Numbered from the stretch's first letter, positions 48,401-62,255 are shown. The stretch is DNA of 64,000 bases from Corella eumyota (GCA_963082875.1 OY720098.1:8184001-8248000), one strand, 5' to 3'. Numbers and translations are program-made. The notes: generated by a model from the sequence alone, not told the origin.

Positions 48401-51400
48401 CACACTTTAGGTTTTTTAATATGACTCGAAATTGAAATTCCTGCTAACTGTATACTAATGGATATCGACAAATTGGTAGTTTAGCAACACACATGCAAAT
48501 TAGGACTGTGTACCAGGAATAAATTGCTGGCTTTAGGGCCATTTTGTTCAATTGCCCATGTAAAATATACGTAACGCATTTCGATATAGAAAAATGTTTA
48601 AAAACAAAGCATATTGATCCATATTTTTGCCTGAGTACTGTTTATCGTTCATAGTTTTATTTTAAATACTCAATTTTGTATTTTAAAATGTTGTGTAATA
48701 CAAAAAGACTGTCTTGGTTTTGTTGAACACTTACGTAGTGAATCGGGGAGGTCTTGGCGGTAGAAATGGCGCCAGGTTTATTGGATTCATGCTGTTCACT
48801 ACTAAACTGTGGCTCATTGGGAAGATTATGAAGTAAACTTTTAAAAGTATCTTAAAACCGGTTAAATTCCTTAATACCAAATAAACTTGGACATATCTTT
48901 AAGTTTGGTTTATTATTTTGAAATTGTGGATGAAAGTATTCGAAAGTATTACCTAACAAAATGTTTAGGGTCTTTCTGAATACTTTCAAGTAAAAAATAA
49001 CAAATTGAATATTTAACCACGCGACTTTTTGCCGCTTTAGAGCGCTTATCGGATCCAAAATTTCCGCAAAAAATTCCAGTGTGGATTTAAAAATATTTGT
49101 AAATGATTTATCATAAAAGACTGAGCGCGAATATTCCTCAAATATTTTTTACGACAACAGCAGCAGACAACGATCGGCGCTATAAAAACATTTGTTTTAT
49201 GAAATTTGACAGTTGAAAATCGAATTGAATCGCATTAAAACTACAAAATTTTTATCATATTAAATGTGTATAAATTGAATATCTATTATCCTTAAACACA
49301 TTTGAGCTTGTTGCTTCAAATGTCGTAGGCGTTAATGCCAGATATTATTTTTGCTTCAAAAAAAATGTGTTTAAATCTTTCGTGTTTATATTTCTATATG
49401 ACGTTTTTTGGATTGGACTTTTTCAACAAGCGTGGGTAAAAGTGAAAGAAAACATGCTCATCTAAGTTTGTATTTATAGCGGTACTAATCGCCCCATATA
49501 AATATTATTATATCTCGACTTAACAATCGGGTGATAAAGCACGTTGAAAGTAAATGTAGTTTAACTACTAGCCAAATGGTCTCCTGTATTGTTAAATGCA
49601 CGTTGATAATACAATAGTGTATAACGTTGGGCCGAGCACGTAGTTATTTTGCCAAGGCATTTTGTTGATTCAATTTTTGGCAGTCTAAGGCCTAGCCCAA
49701 CCGTCTATTAAAAGCGTGTGCTAATCATAATATTAACCCAACGCTTTTTTATTTTGTTTTCAGCCAGTCACGTTCGGTAGAGGGGAACGACAAAACGGGA
49801 CGTATTTGCTATTTTAACCGTGTCCTATGGCAACCAATCGTTAGCACAAGCAAAATTCGAATATTAAATTCGCTTATGATGTGTTTGTGCATTTATTTTT
49901 TAATCCTATTTTAACGGAAATTTTGTGTTTATCGTTTGCCCAATATTTATTTGAAAATTCGATAATTTTAAAACGGTAACACTTATAGATTACCTTGTTT
50001 TAAATTGATGTTAACCCCAACAAAATTCGAAAAATAAGGAACGCTACGTAACTATGGTGTAACGAGTGACCTGTCGTACTCAAGGAAATAAACCCCACCA
50101 TGCGAATCATAAGGAAATAATTTTCACGATTGACAGAAGGCGAATTAAAATAAAAAAATTATGGCACATTAAAATTTCTAGTAGGCCCCACCCTTAATAT
50201 ATAAAATCAATAACTTAAAATTCTTTTTTTAATAAGACTTTTGCCTAGTTTTGAGTGGTATAGTCTATTTCATAAATTCTACTTTTTTTCGTTTTGGTGA
50301 TTTAATAAATAAACAAACAAAAGCATTATTTTTGACACGTTTTGCCTAAATTGAACATTCTTTAAATTTTTAGTCATTTTTTTTATTTTTGCAAATTTTC
50401 CAAAAAGAATAAATTCTCCATAACTATAAACTTAAATCACAAATTAACCTATAATAAGGGGGTTTATACACATTCAAACAATTTTCAATACAGCGGAACG
50501 AATGGCTAAAAATAAAAGCCATTCATATCTAAATATAAACTCAATTATTTTTCACCTTATTTTATTGCCAGTTGTTTACAAAATAATATTTCAAAAATTA
50601 TAGTGCTTTCCAAGATGTAAATATTCTCTTTTGTAAAATTTTTCTTTGGGCTATAATTTGATACTATGTGCAAAATGGCTTTAAATAGTCTAAACTTATT
50701 GAATTAATGAATGCGACTGGGTCACATGTAACAATATGTCTTTTATCTTACAGTTTATGGACACGATAACTTAGTTGTAAAGGCCCTTTTATCGCGAATA
50801 AACAAAAACCGACAAGAAAATGCTCAAAAGGGTCGCAATTGTTCTCAAATCTCTATTGAAAATTTCAATTGATTATATGAAATGAATGGAACATCATCAT
50901 AAAGTGACAAACAAAATAAAGGATCTTTCAATGAACGACCCCCCTTCCATATACATACAATTTCTATTTAGTAGAGTAAGAGCACATTTGTATAGAGCAC
51001 TAATTTATTTTGTTGCGATTTGGTTAATTTGATTTTGGCAAAAAGTTAGTTTAATTTCCTGTAAAAAATTGTGTAGTAATTTTCGTTATTTTATATTGAC
51101 AAGTTAAATATTACTTTAACAGGTGACATTGTAAATATATCTAAAGTGTTGGGATTATGGAGTTATATTTATATGGAAATTAAATGGCGACGTATAAGAC
51201 CTACAATTGCAAATTTTAATTTGGAATAACACATATAAGGTAATTTTGAAAAATAAATGATAAAAAATTAATAAAATTGTTGAGAAAAAGTCACCCTAAA
51301 TTTGAAGTTAATAATTTATCGTGAGTTGTTCAAAACAAAAAGAAAATCGTTAGAAAAGTTTCTAGTCAACCAACTTTCAAAAACGAATATTTTAAACTAA

Positions 51401-51999
51401 GACGAATATTTTAAACTAAGACGGAGCGTGCTCTCAGCGGTTTTAAAAGTGATGTTAAGTAAGACATCGAGCCCGATGCCTGTTGACAGACTAAGTCGTC
51501 ACTTAACTTACGATGTATTCGTTTTTGGATCAAACCGGACGTTTGCTTTTGAGTTATATTAAAAGTAGTTTGTCATTTCGTTCGGCACCAAAATTTAAAA
51601 GCTAGTGGTTAAATCACAAAAAAAATATCTTGAAATTTGTAGCTTAAATTTAAAACACCCCCTTAATGTTGCGAATTCTTTTTTTGCTTTTAAAATATTG
51701 TTAATAACCCCCCAATCTTACAAGGGTATAATAAGTACAGTTATTTTGCCATAGTTGTAAAGACGTTATTAAAATCGTCTTGGGAACCTTGAAATGAGCC
51801 CCATAATTTTGACATTCCTAGATTTGTAGTTATTATTAACGTGAATATTATGACAGTTGGTTGAATTTTTGTTTGGAAGGATGCAACATGTCACAAACTC
51901 TTGCGCCAATCAATATTATGCTAGCAGGTGCATATACGTAAATGAATAAAATCTCCCTCAAAGCTTTCACGTCACACGTGTTATTACAAGCATGTAACA
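45444..51999. other. Long non-coding region, left half
   Basis: About 6.5 kb, AT-rich, with no recognisable exon. The left end holds the sulfotransferase promoter. GC-richer snippets at about 46942-47010, 47615-47700 and 48740-48800 share loose motifs (GGCGCYWRG and CCTTGATAC) and may be scraps of an interspersed repeat. A family could not be named. Confidence 0.45.
51383..51420. repeat. 19-bp tandem duplication
   Basis: acgaatattttaaactaag occurs twice in direct succession. It lies in the non-coding stretch upstream of SoxB1. Confidence 0.88.
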
Positions 52000-53060
52000 C
52001 GTGATAAGCAACGCGTGGGGACCGGATTTTTATTGGCTGAACCCGGCGTGGGCACGTTAGGGTTGAGCTAAAACGTAAACAACTGGGCCCCGAATATTAA
52101 ATCGGCGAGGAACGCCATTTCTTGGTTCTTTTATTATTTCTGTCGCTACGCAAACACATTATAACACGGTGAAAATGATTTGGAATTGGAACGTGTCGAC
52201 CGACATAATTGCCATACAGCGTGACAGGCCTAAATTGACAGCCAGCAAAAAAGGTGTGTCGCTTAATATATGCTTCCGCACTTATTTCGGCAAAAAACTT
52301 TCCACGTAAATATATTTGGAAATCGGATCGTAGCAAACGATTTCTTTCGCAAAATGGGACAACATTTAATGGATTGTGATCTCGAGTTCCCATAGGCTAT
52401 TAGGAGCGCAGGACTTCATTAGCGGCAGCCTAAAACGTATGTCCCGCGCCAGCACTAACATGGGTCGGAGCTCGTACATTGTTTTAAAATGTAGAATGAC
52501 GCCATCACTCTACCACATGAATAAAAACGGATAGAGTTGCAGTATTCAGCAAGCGTAATCGAACACCTCTGGCCCTTTTCCAACCGTGTCCTTTGTTTTT
52601 ATCCACCTGTCAACAGGGAAAGTGTAGCAGGAATTAGACTTCTCAGCTCGGCCGCGCCCAGGCCTAGAATACGCAACGAGCACACTGCTATTAAGTAACC
52701 ACGCAATTCCTAATTAAAGGAAGTTTTCCAATACAGGCCGCGCGAGATCTTTTGTTTTCTTTCAACCGTTCTGTTTGGTGCGAAACCTGACCCGACGAAA
52801 TCTCGCCTTGTCTTATTAGTGTCGCGTAAGCTAACACGCCAGCATCTGAAGGCACATGTAACTGAATAGGGCAAGGAATTGTTGATTGGTGTTTTAAACA
52901 TAAACGCTGATTCGTTTCATTGAGGCGAGTACAAAACACCGTTATGTTTTCCAAACGATATCTATAAACCGGATAACCTAACCCGGTGAGAACTGGATGG
53001 AAGTAACTTAAGACAACGTTCGCTTGATCTACAAGCTTTCAACAAAGCTGGGATCCAGTT
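51960..53060. promoter_or_regulatory. GC-richer island in the SoxB1 upstream desert
   Basis: Composition shifts clearly from the AT-rich flanks. CpG steps are frequent, and the island contains ATTGGCT (an inverted CCAAT box), CACGTG-like cores (TCACACGTGTTATTACA, ACACGTGATAAG) and several open frames of 60-100 codons without homology. Either a distal regulatory block or an unrecognised exon or transcript. No specific factor can be claimed. Confidence 0.3.
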
Positions 53061-54689
53061 TGGAATCTGTTTGAACGTAATTAAATACCAAACTGATTGG
53101 TAAACTGAAGTTGTAAAGTTTGGCAACACTTTAACAGCAAGCAACACAAAAATGACATCATTTAAACTTGCATGACATTCGTAAAATCTTACAATATTGA
53201 TAAGAAGTTAAACTTTTGTCAAATATTTTTTAATATTACCTTAGTCAATCCTTTTTTTAAATACAAATGTGAACAAAATTCGTTTTCTTTTAATCTAAAC
53301 CCATTTTCAAATTTTAATTCATTAATCGATATTCTTACTACATATACATACAAACAAAAACGCGCGGTTTCGTTAAATCCTTGCCCCACATTGTTTAAGA
53401 GCAGAGTATTTAAAAGTCATTGCATTCATTGAATGGTCGTTGATCTGCCAATCCGTTTACAGCCGTGACACCCCCGTATGGCAAAGCATTAACCGCTTCT
53501 TGTAATCCTGTTTGTAGGATTTCTGGCGTCAACTTCAGTACACACTTGCGTCTTAAAGGTAGTAAATTTAACCAAACAACGTTGGGGCGATGGAGTAAAT
53601 ACTTGTTTTTTTACCCGAAAATTTAAAATGTCAAATTGTTTTTTTTTTTTAATTTTTACATTAATTTTGTGTAACTATTTTATTTGAGATTAAGATGCTT
53701 TAAATATGTTTTGTTACTAAAGAAAGGGATGATCGATATATCTGAAGCGTTGTTTATCAAAGAACTATTTTTATTTTTCGCTGCCATCCTAATCCACATT
53801 TAACGAGTCAAATTGACAAGACATACTACACAAAAACAAGGCAAAAACTAATGAGACATGAAATGATTGGTGTTATGAGAATTTGTCGTTAAACTAAAAA
53901 TGAGAAAATTTCTTGTCGGGATGATCCAGGTTACTGGCACCTGGTCACGAACCAGGATGTAGGTAAATCTTTGGATTCCAGCAACGAACTGACGACAGCA
54001 CAAAAGAACGAAACTCGCGGCGGATTTGAAATTAAGGTGAGCGAGCTTTCGGACTCCCCTGTTGGCTTTGTTCTGTAAAGATCGCGTGAGAATTACTTTG
54101 TCTTGTTTTCCTTTTTCATATCTCCAATAAAATATGGAAATTACTACGGCTCTATATGTTATTATATTAGGAGAAATATAAAACGAAAATACACATTTTT
54201 TTTCAATTGACATACACTTTAACTTTACAAGATTAGGTGAGTTATTAGTCTTAAGGTGTCTTTTATGGGTGAAATTAAACCACATCCATTATTAGCTACT
54301 CAATCCAGTGGTCCCAGTTACATCACATCTTATCAGGCAACGCGATATTGCTGGTGTACCCAATATCCTGCAACCCTAGTCCTTGAGGTGATTTATCCAT
54401 TAGCGTTTAACAAAAGTTAAAAGTGTTACACTTTTTATATTTCTCGTACTTTGCGACAGTCGGAAATTAAAAACCAAGTGACTAAAACACGTTACGTGTG
54501 TTTTATTTTAAGACTGATCAGCCCCCCTTTTGCGGAATTTGGCAAAAAAATTGGTGATATATTTTAATTTTATTTTTTTCGGAATTTTAAATTTTTTTTG
54601 GTAATCCAAAATTTAATTTTTTTTAAATATTCACGTAAAAGAAAATCTGTTGATTTTTGGGGATTTTAAATTTTTGGTGGCGTTGTTTG
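53061..54689. other. Non-coding, nothing recognised
   Basis: About 1.6 kb of AT-rich DNA. Open frames at 53172-53432 (+) and 53848-54285 (-) have unfamiliar, compositionally biased translations. No repeat or RNA gene seen. Confidence 0.4.
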
Positions 54690-55130
54690 TGTGTAATGTC
54701 GCCGTCAAAGCCAACGTCGCCTAATACCGAGGTTAACAGACGAGTTAATGAGATTTCAGTAAAAATAAAAGTCAAATCGGAATGATTTAGCGTGTCGTCG
54801 CCGCACATTATGTTGGAGCGAATTCGTTTTCCCACGCTGGGACAAAATCGAGCTTGGAATGATGGAGAAACAATAGGAGAGATTAACCCCGGCGAGACCT
54901 GGCGTGATTTGTCGAGCGAAGCGCGCGAACCGCAAGACCAGAAAAAAATAAACGGAAGAAATTTTTCTTGGAGGGAGAGGCGCAGTCGTGACCCTAATTT
55001 TGTTGCAATGCCCGAGGGAGGCTTTCGCTGAAACGCGATAGTTATAAAAACGTCGAAAAACAGTGGGGTGCCTCGACCTACGTTACGCGCAAACCTAAAA
55101 AAGCAAATTCGCTAAGGCCATAAAACCTAG
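54690..55130. promoter_or_regulatory. GC-richer island with a SOX-type site
   Basis: A block of raised GC with an open frame at 54792-55031 (+) that has no recognisable homology. It contains AACAATAGG at 54869-54877, a match to the SOX consensus. Candidate enhancer by composition and position only. Confidence 0.3.
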
Positions 55131-56489
55131 ATACGACTTCCCTTTTTGACTGTTTTAAGACGAAAGCTCCTTGATATTACCGCCCGGCAATAATTATAAC
55201 ATAATCTTTTATTGTAGGCTGCTTTGTTCTTCGGCAAGAAAGAGGGCAAGTTGTGTTGAAAATGTGTTCTTATACAAGCCTATGTAAACAAACAACATAC
55301 CTGACTAAATACTTTCCGATTGCTTTGTCAATTGTGTTTTAAATTCACACTTACAGTATAGAATTTAATGAATGTAAACATTACTATAATCCTCCCCGCT
55401 TTGTTTTCGATCAATTGAATAATCGCGAGTAAAAGTAACAAGGCGTTACAATGGCCAAGGGTACTTCGCATTGTAGTACAGCATATCACAATGCACATGA
55501 GAGGGATTCAGTAGGAACTACGGAGCGTGCCTGGAATATGATGTAAGGGCCGTCATAACAAAGGGCATTATGTTGTCGTTTATTGTAATCGCACCCACCA
55601 GTTCAACGCACAATAGAGCAGAAGTGGCGATTCTAATAGACAACGACGTATTCATACTTTCCACTTCCAAAGATGATATCCTTTTACAACTATACGAGCA
55701 CTTGCATGAATGGCTCCAATGGGCCATTAATTAGGCTTGGAGTATTTGCCTGCAATTTGTTCCCATACGAGAGCGGTTTATGGCCAGTACAAACCAATTT
55801 CATGCCCGAAATTGTGTGAATATTTTTGGATGATTAATTTTGGAATTTAAAAATTAATAACCTAATTTTTTGTTTTACGAAATTAATTTAAAAGAATAAG
55901 AAAAATCTGACCGCAGACCTATACATTTTACTCGTCTTTTTCCATGATAACTCTAAAAAAGAAATTATTGAAATAACATCACGTTGCCAGAAATATCAAA
56001 GTGTATGACATAATTCAATTTCGATCGAAGCAGAGGGGTTTGTTGTTATTAGGTGGGCGTCCGTTGCTAAAATAACTGCCTTATTTTCAACATCGCGTGC
56101 GGCTTCAGTCGGCTATGTGCGGTTTTATTCCAGGCCTGACAGGACTTGTCGTTTAAAATGCTTTTTGGTTGGGCTTATGATAGAAACAACTTTGGGCCTA
56201 TGAGATTGGAATATGAAAATAAATGTACGAGACTTGCCTACTTCCATACTCATCTGTTTGTTGTTGTTTTAGAATTGAAGATTGTTTTGTTTTACGGTCA
56301 AAGGCTTGCGCGATTTTTTATGAGATTCAACGAATTTTTTTTATTGCGGATTTAAATTAGGATTTCTTTCGTTTGCATTCCAAGTTAAATGCAAAATCAC
56401 GAAACTCGAAATTGTTGTGTATTGCTATTTGTGTCACTTGTCAATATTCCGTTGTCGAAAAATGTGAGTCGTGATGTTAGATAACGATA
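55131..56489. other. Non-coding, nothing recognised
   Basis: About 1.4 kb between two GC-richer islands. Short frames (55518-55727 minus; 56146-56355 plus) lack homology and splice context. No repeat seen. Confidence 0.4.
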
Positions 56490-56960
56490 CCAGGTTAATG
56501 CCGAGCGTTATCCAAACAGACAACAACGAAACAAAAACAAGCAAACAAACGCGCAGCGCGAGCTTGCTCAGTGCCGGATTATAACCACTCATCACATCGA
56601 ATTAACGCCAAGGGTGATGTTGTTTTCGTTTTGGAGCATCAAGTTTATGTACACTGCAGATTGCATGTCATTATCCAGCTACAACAAACATTAGAAATGA
56701 GGGTGCGCGGTGGTAGTGGTGTACAAGCTGCCATGCGCAGTGCCATCTCTCGAATTGATTTGTTTGTAAGTTGTTTTTTGCCCAGCGTTGGCCTATCGCG
56801 CGTAGTTACAAGTCTTGATAAGGTGCACGTTGACGAACAATAGAGATATTCGCCCGCAGGCATTCTAAATATGACCGTGCGCCCAACTTATCGCCGGGGT
56901 GATTGCAAGCTAACCCTCTATTGTCTAAAGGCTCAAGTTTAACACGATACCAGAAGCATG
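56490..56960. promoter_or_regulatory. GC-richer island, second SOX-type site
   Basis: Raised GC and CpG, with AACAATAG at 56836-56843 and an octamer-like ATTGCATGTCATTAT at about 56660. It lies 3.3 kb upstream of the SoxB1 start. Candidate conserved non-coding element. Open frames of 70-90 codons on both strands overlap and look non-coding. Confidence 0.33.
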
Positions 56961-58359
56961 CGTAAGAAACAAGTCCAAATATTTTTCTTCAAAATATTAC
57001 GACGAAAAAAATAGTTCATGGCCACCCAAGTAAATGATATGACATGCGAAAACCAAGTAATAATACTTGTTGGACTGGGACACATTATATTGGGATTACG
57101 ACAGGCTATATCATTGAAGGTAATGATATCCCAACTTGCGCAAAAACACACATTATACCTTCCCATTATATTAAGTGTACGGATACATCACAAGCTGTAA
57201 TTACATTATATAGATGACGAGTCAACTTCCTAGTATTATTACTTATTGGTGACTTCAATTTTACTGTATAAGGAGAAACTGTTGAAGTAACATTTTGCCT
57301 CATTGAACACTCAAAGCATTTGTTTCTATTTTATTTGTATTTCATGGCATAGTATTTTGGTTAGATAAAATAAATAAATACACGTGTGATATATGGAAAA
57401 AATCAAGTGACATTATTCACTTTTCGGTTACTCAGCAATCTCGTTACTCGACATGCATGACAAATATTCAGCCCCAGCCCCCGCATAACTGTTCAAAACC
57501 CCCAGGTGGGCCTTAAACCGTTTTCTCCCCACTTTACGGGTCGCATGGTCGACATGTCAGAGTTAGAAAATTGTTTAATAATAAAACACGACCGTTTTTC
57601 AGGGGGGACTTGCGTGGAAATGAATCACTTCAAAGTCGTACAAAACTTCTACACTGAAAAAATCAAAGTCCATATTTGTCGCATTTGATTTCAATTAAAA
57701 GCAACCACATTGTATTAGGTGCATGATATGGCCAGGACCCATACGCGTCATTGATGGGATATGTTACAAGGGTTTGAAACCGGGTGATTTCTTCGAGACG
57801 AGAAGTGTGCGTAAAATGCCACAATATTTCGTTTTGAAGCTCGGGTCATGGTTTGTTGAGATAGGAAAACAAGCGAAACGAGTTGCTGACAAGTGACATG
57901 CAAACGCCTATTTCATAATTGGGTTCTTAAATATAAAGATAGAGTAAAACTAAGGGTCCAACATTTGTTTTTTTTAAAATGTTAAAATTTAAATCGAATT
58001 TTTATGGAACATTTTTTTAATGTCTATTTTAAAAAAAATCACATTAAATTGATAAATTGAAGGAATAACGATGGCGTGTTTAGGAAAATTTAGAGCGGAT
58101 AACGCCAATTTCAGCTTCACTGTGCAACCATTTGACCTACTTGTGCTGAAACATTACAAATGTATTTTCCCACAGAATATGATTATAAAGTAAATGACAT
58201 GCCCAATAAAGTATAAACTTAAACGAAATGAAATCCCCCTATTATAAACAATTACACTAACAAGCAACACCAATAACAAAAACCAATGCTACATTGTTTT
58301 AGAATTGACACAATTAGCAACAACAACAACAGATTAGTGTAAGCCTGACACAAGGGCCC

Positions 58360-58640
58360 GGTGTATAAATGTCACGTGACCCGGTTACGTAAAGTCGTGT
58401 GCTTCGAGCAAGCTTAGCCTCGCTAAAAATCGCCAATTATTTTTCGATCGTAATTTGTTCGTAGTGAAAAAACAAACAAGCGAAAAATCCCAAAAAAGCG
58501 CACGAAAGTGCTTGAACACCACTTGGCCAAAAACTCGTCCGCTGCGCTGAGCAACTCAATAACTTTGGAACACGTGTTTTGCTCCCAAATCAAGGACCAT
58601 TACAACTGCTTCTGCTCGGTTCTGAAGAGAGTTTGAGCTG
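58360..58640. promoter_or_regulatory. GC-richer island 1.5-1.8 kb upstream of SoxB1
   Basis: Begins near GTCACGTGACCCGGTTACG, a CACGTG palindrome, and continues with CpG-rich text to about 58640. It could be an alternative promoter, a leader exon or an enhancer. No coding frame. Confidence 0.3.
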
Positions 58641-59399
58641 GCTGGGCGACTGTGAAGGATATGTGGCTAAATATATCGAACTTAATTGCAAAAAAGTTTA
58701 AATGAATTTTAAAAATTTCTGGTTTTGCTAAAAAAAATTAAGGTTGTATTTTATAAATATAGTAACGTTAGACCTTTTAGCAAAATATTATACAATTATT
58801 AATATAAAAATACAATTTATTTTAAAAGACATCTTTTTGTGTAAATATATCATATAAAGAGGCGCTTTAAATTTATTTATAAAAACAATACAAGATTTTT
58901 TAATTGTAATTCAAGAATTGTCAATAGTGTTTAAACATAACAACAATAAAAACTCGACTATTTTTATGCCATTCACAACAACTGAATGCCTTTTTATTAG
59001 TTGGGCTGTGAATTGAAGCAAGTGGCTATGAAGAGTGTCGTGAATAGAATTTAAAGTGAAAGGAGTATTGTGAAGCTTTATTGTGCATTTCTGATTACAA
59101 AAACTCGGATATAGTTGTATAAATTATCGTGTAAGCGTTCATGTAAATAGCCTATCAGCCTTTGTTGTAATGCACTTGAGCACAATATGGCAAAAAATCA
59201 AAGGGTATATACGATTTCTATCACAAAAATGTCTAATTTGTATGGATAAAAACCTGCTAAAACCAAATACCAAAATATTTTAAAAGTTAATAATCGAGAC
59301 TAGTTTTAATAAATTATTTAAAGACTTGATTAAGTATGCATAATAAATTGTCCTTCAAATTTATTATTATTCAAATTTTAAAATACGAAAAACTTGTAA

Positions 59400-60131
59400 T
59401 CAAAATATTTTTTCGCGATAACGCGTTCCCGGACTGTAGCCTATCATTTTTATCCATGGAATTTTATTTTAGAGGGTCGATCGCTATTTCGTGCCCGGGT
59501 ATGGAGCGAAGAGAAAAAAAGCGGGAACGCTAGCGTAAGATAACGAGACGCGGGCTGAGAGAAAGGCGAAAAAACGATCTAATAAATGCCCATTTCAATT
59601 GGCATTATTCATTCAGTCTTCTCTATTGTGTTGTACAGTCACACAACAATGTTCAATATCGTAAAATTTGAGATTTCAATAGGCAAAGCCGGGTAGCATT
59701 GTGCTAAAGTGTATTGTTCAATAAAGTTATAGACCTTTCGAGATTTAAAGACGCGATATTTTTCGATTTTATTGAAGAAGAGGGCAAACAATTAAAATAG
59801 ATATTAAGTGTGTTTAGGGATTGAAAATTATTTAACGAGTTTACTAAAGTTTGGTTTGCGATTTTTTATACTTTGAGTGCCTAGTTTTTATCATAAAATT
59901 AGCCCACAAAAATATTTAAAACTTCGAGAAACAATCGTTTATTTTTACGAGTATAAAATTTTAAACCCTATGAATATTTAAAAATTTTTAAAACTTTATT
60001 TTATTTTTTTCGCAGAAATTTCCAATTTTATTAAGTAGAACAAATTATTTGTGAAACAAATCGATTGAAAAAAAAACTCGCTACAATTTTTTTCTGTTTT
60101 CAACTTCAAAAAATCCGAAAATAAATTGAAG
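59400..60131 (+). promoter_or_regulatory. SoxB1 proximal promoter and leader
   Basis: CpG-richer text at 59400-59580 is followed by an inverted repeat AATGCC/GGCATT around CATTTCAATT (59585-59606, containing ATTGG). Then comes an initiator-like TTCAGTC at about 59610 and an AACAATG SOX-like site at about 59646. The remaining 450 bp to the ATG are AT-rich and probably form the 5' UTR. The transcription start is inferred, not seen. Confidence 0.45.
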
Positions 60132-62255
60132 ATGTTGGCAGTCGATTCTCAAAGCTGGATGCAGATCCCTTACGCAGGCACTGGGGTTCCCGTGGTTGCC
60201 AGTAACTCGCATTTACCCCCACCCCCACCTATGACAGGTAACACGACCCCTATCTCTTCGTCATCGATGCATCAGGTCGACATGAAACCCTACATCGAGG
60301 GACCGCTCGCGATCGGCGGGGGTATGACGCAGCTAAGCCCGCAGATGATGCACCAAAGCCAAAACCATAGCAGCACCAACTCGGTATCATCAAAGCAAGC
60401 GCAAGAGCAAAGAGTAAAGCGACCAATGAACGCATTTATGGTGAGTTATAAAAATATAAAACAACATATTGTGTAAATTCTATATTTAATATTTATTCAA
60501 TTAAATATTTTTTTACGGAATAGTGATTGTAAATGTAAATTAAATTTCGCGACAGAAGGTTTCGGTAGCGGGGTAGCATGGCGGTTGTAGGAATATATTG
60601 AACTCATAAAGTTTTATAGCCTTCGTGTATCAGTCAGCGATTTCGTTAAATTTCACGACGGGCTAAACAATAAAATCCACTTAAATGTTTGTAGTTGCCA
60701 ACTGTTTTATCAGTTTATTGCAACGCATAGTTCGATGCAAGAATTCGTAACTTTATAACTATATTACATTTTTATATTTATAGAGACATTTTTAGTATGC
60801 TTAGCATTACAAACCAAATATATTTAAATAATAAGCTATTTTTTTAATGAATTGCGTTTTGTTTTTAATATTTAATTGCGTTAAACTTTAATGATGGATA
60901 AAGTTATATTATTTATGCTTATTTTTTGGTTGATTAATATTTAAGTTAATTCCATTCGCCATTTTGTTTTTGAGCTTGACGAATACACACGTGCTTTTCG
61001 CTCGATGACGTCACGCGGTTAGTTCCAGACGTGTTTAAATACAAGTGGAAAATAAATAGGCAGAACGCCAGACATTTGCGTAAAATTTAAACAACAAATT
61101 AAGTTTGTGTTTTGCTCGTTCCATTAATTGTCGCTTGCGAAAGCCCCATTGTTATTCGAACAAGTGTAACAATGACTAGTCTGCCGCTCCATTGTTCGGC
61201 AACGAAAAGCTTTGCTACAATTATTTTCGGCCTAGTTCAACGCGTTTTGAACATGCGCTTGTCCTAAGGCAATTATTTTTTAATTGACCAGTTATTTCGC
61301 GGAAACAAGGTAATAACCCACTTTTTGTTTTTTTGCCCAGGTTTGGTCACGTGGTCAGAGAAGAAAGATGGCACAAGAAAATCCCAAAATGCACAACTCT
61401 GAAATTTCCAAGCGACTCGGCGCGGAATGGAAAACTTTGTCCGATTCTGACAAACGACCTTTCATTGATGAAGCTAAACGACTCCGAGCGCTTCACATGA
61501 AAGAACACCCAGACTACAAATACCGACCCCGACGAAAAACCAAGGCCATTCTTAAGAAAGATAAATATGGTATGCCAGGTGCGGGTATGATGCAACCTGG
61601 ATCCGGGCTCCAAGGTTCCGCGCCACGAAGCCACATTTCCCCTTCTCCACTTGACTACGGTTACTATGGTCAGTCGATGATGGCTCCCCAAGACCATATG
61701 AGCGGATATGGCACAGGTGCACCACATAGTTTTTCGCATCCCGGTATGAGCAATCCAGCAACACAACGATACGAGCCATCTGCAATGTCGATGTACTATC
61801 CAACATACACGGCCCCAACCTCCCTACCAAGCATGAGCTCGCTTACAAGTCAACACAGTGGTTACCCACAGTCTGCATACTCAGTTGGCTCACCTGCTTA
61901 CAGCCTTGCACAATCACACACTCCAACAAATTCCATGCACAGCTTGAGCGCGGGCTCTCATCACAGTAGCAGTGGCGTACACTCGCCAGCAAACACTAGC
62001 CCAGGTGCTTCGTCGGTTACATCGGCCGCTGCTTCATCAGGTGGTAGTCCACTACACCAACAACTTCTACCACCAGCCCACCAGTTTCCCCTTCATATGT
62101 ACGCACCACTAGGCGAACAAGCAAGCGCAAGTGTAGGTAGCAACGATCCAGTCAGTCCCGGGATCCCACGATTGAATGTTATGCAACCTTCTCACTACCA
62201 GATTGCCAGTACAGTTGGCCAAAGTCAGATGCCAATGCATGTCCCACACATGTAA
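60132..62255 (+). CDS. SoxB1: SoxB1 (Sox1/2/3) transcription factor, 2 coding exons
   Basis: HMG-box DNA-binding factor of neural and ectodermal progenitors. Exon 1 (60132-60440) and exon 2 (61341-62255) join in phase to 407 residues. The HMG box spans about 95-172: [61 protein letters not shown]. It is followed by the group-B signature [15 protein letters not shown]. The rest is rich in Ser, Pro, Gln and His, typical of a trans-activation domain, and ends MHVPHM, like vertebrate Sox2 LPLSHM. The single 900-bp intron interrupts the HMG box between Met and Val-Trp; vertebrate SOX1/2/3 have no introns. The stop codon lies inside a consensus splice donor (AT/GTAAGT). The long non-coding upstream region is typical of a developmental regulator. 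Confidence 0.97.

Noticed and set aside
51430-51530. Possible hairpin RNA (GTTAAGT...ACTTAAC)
   Set aside because: Pairing extends only about 7 bp with a large irregular loop. Insufficient for a microRNA call.
52097-52393. 98-codon minus-strand frame (MGTRDHNPLNVVPFCERN...)
   Set aside because: No recognisable family and no flanking exons. It lies in a GC-richer block where long frames arise by chance. Kept only as part of the candidate regulatory island.
54792-55031. 79-codon plus-strand frame in a GC-richer island
   Set aside because: Arginine-rich translation of low complexity without homology. More likely non-coding.
61347-61830. Long minus-strand frames opposite SoxB1 exon 2
   Set aside because: Antisense shadows of the HMG-box exon produced by its codon bias.
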